DNA of 52,144 nucleotides, taken from contig CANNDT010000022.1 in assembly GCA_947503365.1 (NCBI GenBank), positions 1 to 52,144 on the forward strand, read 5' to 3'. Shown in pieces: positions 46,108-52,144 of the stretch. Positions within the stretch are counted from its first letter, which is position 1, and each line of letters opens with the position of its first letter. The DNA is from CANNDT01 sp945876205. Its GTDB lineage: Bacteria > Acidobacteriota > Vicinamibacteria > Vicinamibacterales > UBA2999. Under the pieces are notes generated by a model. It saw only the letters and a program-made list of their open reading frames with translations. It was not told the DNA's origin and did no database searches. Position numbers and translations under genes: made by a program.

Positions 46108-46791
46108 ATGACGCATATGCGACCCTTCCTTGCAGCTCTTGTCCTCACACTCACACTCGGCTCATACATCGCGCTCGCGCAGCAGCCGGCCGCGCCGCCG
46201 CCGCCCATGAGTTTCTTCGTGACCAGCGTGTCAAAGGGAGACGGCGGAAACTACGGCGGCCTGGCTGGCGCGGATGCACATTGCCAGATGCTCGCGCAGG
46301 CGGCCGGACGCGGCAACGTGCGCTGGGTGGTTTACCTGAGCACGCAGGGTCCCGGCGCGGTGAACGCGCGTGACCGCATCGGCCGCGGTCCCTGGTACAA
46401 CGCGCGCGGCGCCATTGTCGCCGCCGACCTCAACGAGCTGCACGGCGACACGCTGGAGATGGCGCGCGTCGGCAATCGTCTCAACAAGAACACCGCGCGG
46501 GATGAAAAGGGCGAATACATCAAGGGTTCCGGCGACATGCCGAATCAGCACGACATCCTGACGGGCTCACAGCCTGATGGCCGTGCCTTCACCGACGGCA
46601 TGGACCACACCTGCAGCAACTACACGAGCAACGTCGCCGGCCGTGGCAACGTGCACCTGGGCCACCACGACAAGATCGGCAATGGCAATGGATCGTGGAA
46701 CTCCGCGCACGCGAGCCGCGGTTGCAGCCAGCCGGAACTGCTCCCCACGGGCGGCAACGGCTACCTGTACTGCTTCGCGCCGGGTAACTAG
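46108..46791 (+). CDS. secreted lectin-like protein
   Basis: A 227-aa protein. The signal peptide (LAALVLTLTLGSYIALAQ) is followed by a domain with GGLAGADAHCQMLAQAAGRG, VYLSTQGPGAVNARDRIGRG, PNQHDILTGSQPDGRAF and SWNSAHASRGCSQ. It ends GGNGYLYCFA. I associate this pattern with proteins annotated as bacterial lectins with an endostatin/C-type-lectin-like fold. The cysteines probably pair after export. ATG 46117 is an alternative start. Confidence 0.75.
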   Translation: MTHMRPFLAALVLTLTLGSYIALAQQPAAPPPPMSFFVTSVSKGDGGNYGGLAGADAHCQMLAQAAGRGNVRWVVYLSTQGPGAVNARDRIGRGPWYNARGAIVAADLNELHGDTLEMARVGNRLNKNTARDEKGEYIKGSGDMPNQHDILTGSQPDGRAFTDGMDHTCSNYTSNVAGRGNVHLGHHDKIGNGNGSWNSAHASRGCSQPELLPTGGNGYLYCFAPGN

Positions 46792-46899
46792 GTCGGTGGC
46801 TGGGTAGCTAGGGGGCTGGGTAGCTGGCCTCCGGCTACCCGGCCACCCACCCCGGCCACCTAGCTACTCACCCAGCCACCGAGCTACCCAGCTACCAAT
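46792..46899. repeat. GGGTAGCT/AGCTACCC repeat tract
   Basis: The whole convergent gap is made of variants of GGCTGGGTAGCT and its reverse complement. Copies of CTGGGTAGCT lie at 46800-46809 and 46816-46825, and AGCTACCCAG at 46882-46891, with degenerate copies between. It can fold into a long stem and separates two oppositely transcribed genes. Confidence 0.7.
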
Positions 46900-49800
46900 T
46901 CAAAACGACCACTGGCCGCCGATTTCATACAGGCGGCCGGGTAGAAACGACGTCGGCTGCAGCCAGCTCGAGCCGTAGTTGGTGTTGAGCGTCACGACAT
47001 CGCTCGCGTTGAGCGTGTTGTAGACGTCGAAGTTGATCTGCAGCCGCCCCCGCGGCAGCGTCAGGAATTTCGTGAGCCGCAGGTCGATCTGCGTGCGCCG
47101 CGGCTCGAACATCGTCTGTGGCGCCACCAGCGGGATCGCCACGCTGGCCGTGCAGGGGGTGCGGCCGCTGCACGCCGCGAGATCGCGTCCGAGCGAGGGC
47201 GCGACGGTGGCGTTGGGCACGGTGTAGTTGGCGGTGATCATCGGTCCGGCGACATTCTGCAGCGTGCCGCTGATCGCGAACTGGCCCGGAAGCGGAACGC
47301 TGCCGTTCGCCTTCAACTGCGCGTTGGCGCTCCACGGCGTCACCGCCTTGCAGATCTTCTTTCCGTCCACCGTCGTCGCGGTGAACGGCGTCGGCGTGCG
47401 CGACACCCCGGGCAGGCTGGCCGCGCTACCGGCGCCTGGAGAATCCACGTCGAAGCACGCGTCGTTGACCGTCGTGCCAGTATCGACACCGGCGCTGAAC
47501 TGCGCGCCCGACCGCAGCCGCGTGTTCAGGCTCAGGCTGACGAAGTTCGAGACGTAGGTTTCCTTGCCGTAGCCTTTTGCCTGGCCGACGAGGTTCGTGA
47601 CGCGTCCGAACCTGGCCGGCGTGATGTCGTACAGGCCGCAGACCTGGTAGCCGCCGCCGCCCGGGAGCCGCGCATCGCTTGGCGCCGTCACGCAGAACGG
47701 ATTGTGGTCGGCCGGGGTGATGTCGCGGTTATCGGTGACGAGGAAGTTGTTGTACCAGTTGCGGTAGTACCCGGCGGTCACCGACATGCCGCCTCCGAGC
47801 TGGTGCTGCACCTCGGTGGCGAAGTCCCATAGATAGTCGCGCGCGCCCCATCCGTGAATCACATCGTCCGAGTACTGCGTGGCGTTGGCGTTGACGCGTC
47901 CGAAGTTGGCGTTGTTGATCGCGCCGCATTCGCCGTTGGCCGCGAGGTTGACGAGGTTGCAGTCGGGGTTGTAGTTGCTGTTCGCATCGGTCCACGTCCG
48001 CGACGCGCTCAGCACCGACCGGGTGACGGGATTGTTGTCAGCGGCGATGGCGATGGCGGTCTTGCCGACGTAGCGCCCGAGCGACGCCTTCACCGCCGTC
48101 CTGCCGGTGCCGAACAGATCGTAGGCCGCACCCAGCCGCGGGTTCAGGTCCTTCCAGTTCGGCACGTCGTAGACCGGCTCGAACTCGCGCGCGGGCACGA
48201 ACTTGGTCGCCGGCATGGACTGATCGGGGACGTAGGCGTTGTAGTAATCGAACCGCAGGCCGGCGTTCATCGTCAGCCGCTTGAACGTCCATTGATCCTG
48301 CGCATAGATCCCGAGGTCGGCCTTGATCCGCTCCTTCCGCAGGTAGGGCGTCGCGAGCTGCGTGATCGTCGTCGGCACGCCGCGGAGGAACGTGTAGTTG
48401 TAGTCGCTCCACGAATACTGGTGCAGGTTCTTGACGCCCTGTCCGAGCTGGAAGCCGGTCTTGAACGTGTGCGAGCCGGTGATGTACGACACGGCGAAGC
48501 GCTGCGCATAGCGGTCGCTGTCCTGCAGGTCCTGCAGCGTATCGGGCGCGCCATAGACGAAGCCGGTGGACGATTCCGTGATGCGGATCGAGTCGGTGCT
48601 GACGCCGGGGTTCGCGACCCTCGGCCAGTGCGAGATGGTGATCGAGAATCCGCCTTCGAGCAGCAGGCGGTCGGTCTTTGGCGCCGACCATGAGACCTGC
48701 GACAGCACCTGCGGCCAGAAGCGCAACTGGGCGTCCGCTTCAGGCGCCGTCGTGGTGACGGCGGTCAGTCCCGTGCCCGAGTAGCACTTGCAGTTCTTCT
48801 GCACGTCGGCAAAGAAGTTGAACTTGTTGCGCTGCGAGGCCTGCCACGTCACGCGCAACGAATGCGACTTGTAGTACTCGTTGGGCTGGAACGGACGATC
48901 GGGATCGGGCGTGTAGAACGGCGAGCCCTGCGTCTTGTTCCAGAACGTGTTCGCGCGCTGGTTCCTGTTGCCCCAGATCCGCTCGGCGGCAAAGAACCAG
49001 ATCCTGTCCTGCTTGATCGGTCCGCCCACGGTGCCCCAGCCGTCGTAGATGTTGATCACCTTGCTGGGCAGGGTGACGCCGCGCGCGCGGAGGTTGTCGC
49101 CGAAGTTGTCGCTGGCGAGGTGCTCGTTGGTGAACAGGCCCGAGACCATGAACTTGAAGGTGTTGCCGCCCTCCTTGGGAATCATGTTCATCGCGACGCC
49201 GCTCATGTCGCTCTCGGCCGACACGCCGCCGGTCTCAACCGTCGTCTCCTGCACGGTGATCGCGTTCAGGATGTAGCCGTTGTTGCCGTCGCCTTCCATG
49301 TTCTCCACGCGCATGCCGTCGAACTCACGCTTGAAGCCGGTCTTGCCGTGGAAGGTCGTGCCGTTGCCGCCCGCGTTGTAGGTGCCCAGCGAACCGCCGA
49401 CATCCGCAAGGCCCGCGGTCGTCATGCCCGGCGTCAGGTTGACGACGTTGATGGCCGTCTTCTGTCCGCTCGGCAGCGCTTCGAGCAGCTCGCTCGAGAG
49501 GACCCTCTGCTGGCGCGTGTTCTGGGTGTCGATCAGCGGGGTCTCGCCGCTGACGGTGATGGTCTCTTCAAGGGCGCCGACCTGCAGGTCGGCGTTGATC
49601 GTGGCGGTGAATCCACCAGGGAGCTGGACGCCTTCGCGCTTGACGCCGTTGAACCCGACCAGCGAGAACGTCACCGTGTAGGTGCCCGGGCGCAGATCGA
49701 CGATGTTGAAGCGGCCCTGGCCGTCGGTGACGGCTGTGCGGACCTTTTCGATCAGGACAGGACTGGCGGCTTCCACCGTCACGCCCGGGAGCACCGCGCC

Positions 49801-49920
49801 CGAGCTGTCCCGCACCACGCCCGCAATCCCGCTGGCCTGCTGCGCCCACAGGGGCGTGGCCATCAGGAGCGCGCACACGAAGATGACGACGTACAGGGGT
49901 CTGACCTTCCGCTGCGTCAT
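46900..49920 (-). CDS. TonB-dependent receptor with carboxypeptidase-regulatory domain
   Basis: A 1006-aa outer-membrane protein from ATG 49920, with GGAGGAAGAG upstream. Signal peptide LYVVIFVCALLMATPLWAQ, CarboxypepD_reg domain (GIAGVVRDSSGAVLPGVTVE..VGFNGVKREG), plug region ITVSGETPLIDTQNTRQQ, then a barrel ending YEIGGQWSF. A CKC pair in the barrel (QKNCKCYSG) and other cysteines may form loops. It belongs to the same family as the receptor at 37020 but is clearly different. It follows the DPDLQGVW-type gene by 20 bases, so the two are likely an operon. Confidence 0.92.
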   Translation of the reverse strand: MTQRKVRPLYVVIFVCALLMATPLWAQQASGIAGVVRDSSGAVLPGVTVEAASPVLIEKVRTAVTDGQGRFNIVDLRPGTYTVTFSLVGFNGVKREGVQLPGGFTATINADLQVGALEETITVSGETPLIDTQNTRQQRVLSSELLEALPSGQKTAINVVNLTPGMTTAGLADVGGSLGTYNAGGNGTTFHGKTGFKREFDGMRVENMEGDGNNGYILNAITVQETTVETGGVSAESDMSGVAMNMIPKEGGNTFKFMVSGLFTNEHLASDNFGDNLRARGVTLPSKVINIYDGWGTVGGPIKQDRIWFFAAERIWGNRNQRANTFWNKTQGSPFYTPDPDRPFQPNEYYKSHSLRVTWQASQRNKFNFFADVQKNCKCYSGTGLTAVTTTAPEADAQLRFWPQVLSQVSWSAPKTDRLLLEGGFSITISHWPRVANPGVSTDSIRITESSTGFVYGAPDTLQDLQDSDRYAQRFAVSYITGSHTFKTGFQLGQGVKNLHQYSWSDYNYTFLRGVPTTITQLATPYLRKERIKADLGIYAQDQWTFKRLTMNAGLRFDYYNAYVPDQSMPATKFVPAREFEPVYDVPNWKDLNPRLGAAYDLFGTGRTAVKASLGRYVGKTAIAIAADNNPVTRSVLSASRTWTDANSNYNPDCNLVNLAANGECGAINNANFGRVNANATQYSDDVIHGWGARDYLWDFATEVQHQLGGGMSVTAGYYRNWYNNFLVTDNRDITPADHNPFCVTAPSDARLPGGGGYQVCGLYDITPARFGRVTNLVGQAKGYGKETYVSNFVSLSLNTRLRSGAQFSAGVDTGTTVNDACFDVDSPGAGSAASLPGVSRTPTPFTATTVDGKKICKAVTPWSANAQLKANGSVPLPGQFAISGTLQNVAGPMITANYTVPNATVAPSLGRDLAACSGRTPCTASVAIPLVAPQTMFEPRRTQIDLRLTKFLTLPRGRLQINFDVYNTLNASDVVTLNTNYGSSWLQPTSFLPGRLYEIGGQWSF

Positions 49921-49940
49921 TGATCTCTTCCTCCGCTGAT

Positions 49941-50906
49941 TTATCTGGGGTTCTTCTCCGCGTCGCGAGCGATTTCCAGGATGTGCTTCAGGGCGTAGTT
50001 CCCCTCGTGGCAGGCGTATTCGTAGAGCAGGCCCGCGTTCTGCCAGAAGGTATACGCGCCGCTCCAGGGGCGCGTCCAGGTGGCGGCGTCTTCGACGGTG
50101 AACTCGAAGTCGATGCGATCGGCGCCGACGCGCGTGTATCGTTCGACCAGATGCAGGTTGGCGCCGGCGCCGCGGAAATCGGTCTGGTCGGTGAAATTGG
50201 TGGTGTCGACGACGAGCGTGTCGCCATCCCAGTGGCCGCGCGCGTCGCCGAGCCAGAGGCGAACCGTGGACGGCAGGTGCGGCGAGTTGTCGAGCGGGAT
50301 GATGCGCGTCTCGTGGATCTCCTCCTGGAGGATAGCCACGTAGCCGGGTCCCTGCACGATCTGGAAATTGTTGTTGTTGTTGGTCGGCAGGTTCGGCAGC
50401 GGCCGATAGATGATGCAGCGATCCCGCACCGTCATGTCGGTCCACGTATCCGGATTGTCTGCCTTGGCGCGTGCCGCGGCGAGCCGCTTCACGCGAGCCT
50501 GTCCTTCGGCCGTCAGCGCCGGCACCTTGCCGTTGGGCGGGTCGTAGACGATCGACGTGCGACGTGACGCGACGACCTTCGAGCCGTGCTCCCACCAGAC
50601 TTCGTTGTAGGCCTTTGATACGTCTGCGTCAGTGCCGACGCTGCCCTCACGGGCGTCGACGTTCTGACGGGTCACCATGTCTTTCTCGTACGCCGCCGCC
50701 TCTGCCTCGGTCAGGAATTCCTTGTTGGCAAACTGCGCGGGCCGCTCGAGCGGCGTGACGGTGCCGTTGTTCCACACCCCCTGGAGATCCGGATCGCCCC
50801 AGGGCGTACGCGGCGTCGTCTGGCTCAGCGCCGCCGCAGGCAGAAGCACGAGTGCGGCGACGGCGAGTAGAAGAACGCAACCGGTAAAACGAGGATGAAT
50901 GCACAT
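49941..50906 (-). CDS. secreted DPDLQGVW-type protein, unknown function
   Basis: A 321-aa protein with a signal peptide (VLLLAVAALVLLPAAALSQ), then RTPWGDPDLQGVWNNGTVTP. Similar starts mark a large family of uncharacterised secreted Acidobacteriota proteins. Later segments are RDRCIIYRPLPNLPTNNNNN, GHWDGDTLVVDTTNFTDQTD and ERYTRVGADRIDFEFTVED, consistent with a beta-rich binding protein. Co-transcription with the receptor suggests it helps handle the receptor's substrate. This is inference. Confidence 0.8.
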   Translation of the reverse strand: MCIHPRFTGCVLLLAVAALVLLPAAALSQTTPRTPWGDPDLQGVWNNGTVTPLERPAQFANKEFLTEAEAAAYEKDMVTRQNVDAREGSVGTDADVSKAYNEVWWEHGSKVVASRRTSIVYDPPNGKVPALTAEGQARVKRLAAARAKADNPDTWTDMTVRDRCIIYRPLPNLPTNNNNNFQIVQGPGYVAILQEEIHETRIIPLDNSPHLPSTVRLWLGDARGHWDGDTLVVDTTNFTDQTDFRGAGANLHLVERYTRVGADRIDFEFTVEDAATWTRPWSGAYTFWQNAGLLYEYACHEGNYALKHILEIARDAEKNPR

Positions 50907-50981
50907 ATCGGGATGCGCTGGCAGCGTAGCTTACCGCTTCCAGCACTCAAGTCAACAGCGGTGCCGTGCGGTTTGTCAGGT

Positions 50982-51010
50982 GTTGCCGGGGTTGCCGGCC
51001 GTGTTGCCGG
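50982..51010. repeat. three GTTGCCGG direct repeats
   Basis: GTTGCCGG occurs at 50982-50989, 50991-50998 and 51003-51010 in the divergent gap 50907-51082. The rest of the gap shows no gene. It should contain the promoters of both flanking genes, but none stands out. Confidence 0.5.
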
Positions 51011-51082
51011 CTGTCAGTTGCGCGGTCTCTCCAGAATGCTGCGCGCTCATGCCCCACCACGAATTCGGGCCATCATTCCCCC

Positions 51083-52144
51083 GTGAAACCGCCCATCCAG
51101 CTCCACTACGATCCAGATGACGCGCTGGGCCTGATGCTCGGCGGCGGCGGCGCGCGCGGAGCCTACCAAGCCGGCGTGCTTCGTGGAATCGCCACACGTT
51201 TTCCGAATCTCCTCTTTCCGATTCTCACTGGGATTTCGGCCGGAGCCGTGAACACGATCCACCTCGCTGCGCACGAGGGGACGCTGATGAAGGCCGCTGA
51301 CGATCTGATCACGCTCTGGCTCGGGCTCTCGCCGGAACGGGTGTACGACGTGCGACCCTCGCCGCTCCTGCGCACTGTCGTCGGCTGGGGCGCGCGGCTG
51401 ATGTCTGGCGGCATCGGAACTGGCCGTGAGCCGATGCGCGGCATGGTGGAAACCGACCCGCTGCGCCAATATCTCAAGAGGGCGCTCGATCGAGCGCCGG
51501 ACGAATCGCTGCCGGGGATCGCGCGCAATCTCGATCGCGGGACATTGAAGGCCGTCGCGCTCTCATCGACGAGCTATACGACGGGCCAGTCGGTGACGTG
51601 GATCGAAGGGCACGACATCGACCTCTGGCAGCGGCCGCAACGCCGCACCGAGCCCGCGAAGTTGACGGTCGAGCACGTCATGGCATCGAGCGCGCTGCCG
51701 ATGCTCTTTCCCGCTGTGAAGGTCGGCAACGAGTGGTATGGCGACGGGGGCGTTCGACTGACCGCGCCGCTCTCGCCGGCGTTGCACCTCGGCGCGTCGC
51801 GCATCCTCACGATATCCACCAAGTATCCGCGCACGCGCGTCGAGGCCGACACGCCGTCAACCGTCGGCTACCCGCCACCGGCACAGGTGCTGGGCGTTCT
51901 CTACAACGCGGTGTTCCTCGATCTCATCGACGAGGACATCCTCCGATTGCGAAAAGTGAACCACCTGCTCAAGCAAATGCGGCCCGAGGAGCGCGAGAAG
52001 ATGCGCATCGTCGACATTCTCGTGCTTCGACCATCGCGTGATCTTGGCAAGCTCGCCGGAGAGTTCGAGCCGCGCCTTCCGGGCCTGTTCCGTTATCTCA
52101 CGCGCGGACTCGGCACCAGGCAGACGGCCAGCCCGGACATCCTC
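51083..52144 (+). CDS. patatin-like phospholipase, 3' end beyond window
   Basis: The first 354 codons from GTG 51083. Patatin motifs are in order: oxyanion loop LGGGGARGAYQAGVLRG, nucleophile GISAG, and dyad aspartate in WYGDGGVR (DGG). There is no signal peptide. It is predicted to hydrolyse acyl esters at membranes. The gene is still open at the last base, so the C-terminus is unseen. Confidence 0.9.
   Translation, partial: MKPPIQLHYDPDDALGLMLGGGGARGAYQAGVLRGIATRFPNLLFPILTGISAGAVNTIHLAAHEGTLMKAADDLITLWLGLSPERVYDVRPSPLLRTVVGWGARLMSGGIGTGREPMRGMVETDPLRQYLKRALDRAPDESLPGIARNLDRGTLKAVALSSTSYTTGQSVTWIEGHDIDLWQRPQRRTEPAKLTVEHVMASSALPMLFPAVKVGNEWYGDGGVRLTAPLSPALHLGASRILTISTKYPRTRVEADTPSTVGYPPPAQVLGVLYNAVFLDLIDEDILRLRKVNHLLKQMRPEEREKMRIVDILVLRPSRDLGKLAGEFEPRLPGLFRYLTRGLGTRQTASPDIL

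Noticed and set aside
46792..46899. Repeat tract considered as a CRISPR array
   Set aside because: The units are short and degenerate, occur in both orientations and have no regular spacers. No cas gene is near.

Overview
The window looks like chromosomal DNA of an Acidobacteriota bacterium, probably class Vicinamibacteria. This is inferred from high GC, Oar-like TonB receptors with an N-terminal carboxypeptidase-regulatory domain, secreted B3-type metallo-hydrolases, DUF6152 and DPDLQGVW-type secreted proteins, and families of GC-rich palindromes between and even inside genes. No rRNA gene or CRISPR array is present.

1-5.5 kb: two tiny membrane proteins and a pterin-4a-carbinolamine dehydratase lie between two 83-bp direct repeats. 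Beyond them is a leftward-transcribed set ending at the 3' end of an intact tRNA-Ala(GGC): a 261-aa unknown protein, an AlpA-type regulator, a CHC2-Toprim-RecA primase-helicase, a GGCACACT repeat array, a small conserved phage-type protein and a small-terminase-like protein. The order resembles a phage satellite, but no integrase is visible. Just right of the tRNA are four in-phase DnaA-box-like sites.

6.1-25.8 kb: mostly housekeeping. A secreted helical protein is coupled to addB and addA. Small zinc-ribbon proteins and a J-less DnaJ-type zinc-finger protein follow. Then comes a tight run of Mrp/ApbC, two M16 peptidases (one catalytic, one not), a CaiB/BaiF CoA-transferase and a crotonase that lacks both usual hydratase glutamates. 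A MatC/SLC13 permease, an alpha/beta hydrolase and an amidase follow, and pyruvate kinase begins at 25.85 kb.

27.3-31.3 kb: a toxin-antitoxin island. It holds a truncated SRPBCC gene joined to a duplicated fragment, an RHH antitoxin with a decapitated PIN toxin, AbrB/Doc, a lone RHH antitoxin, VapBC, a broken MNT nucleotidyltransferase, and an intact pair of a small protein plus an AbiEii-like nucleotidyltransferase. Part of that last pair is the duplicated fragment at the left edge.

31.3-52.1 kb: cell-envelope and scavenging genes. These include NamZ-type muramidase, PanE-type reductase, two B3-like metallo-hydrolases, an amidohydrolase, two TonB-dependent receptors, a di-heme cytochrome c, a cupin, secreted unknowns, a lectin-like protein and a patatin cut by the window end. 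A perfect TTGACA-17-TATAGT promoter drives the first receptor, and a 60-bp receptor 3' relic sits upstream of the amidohydrolase.
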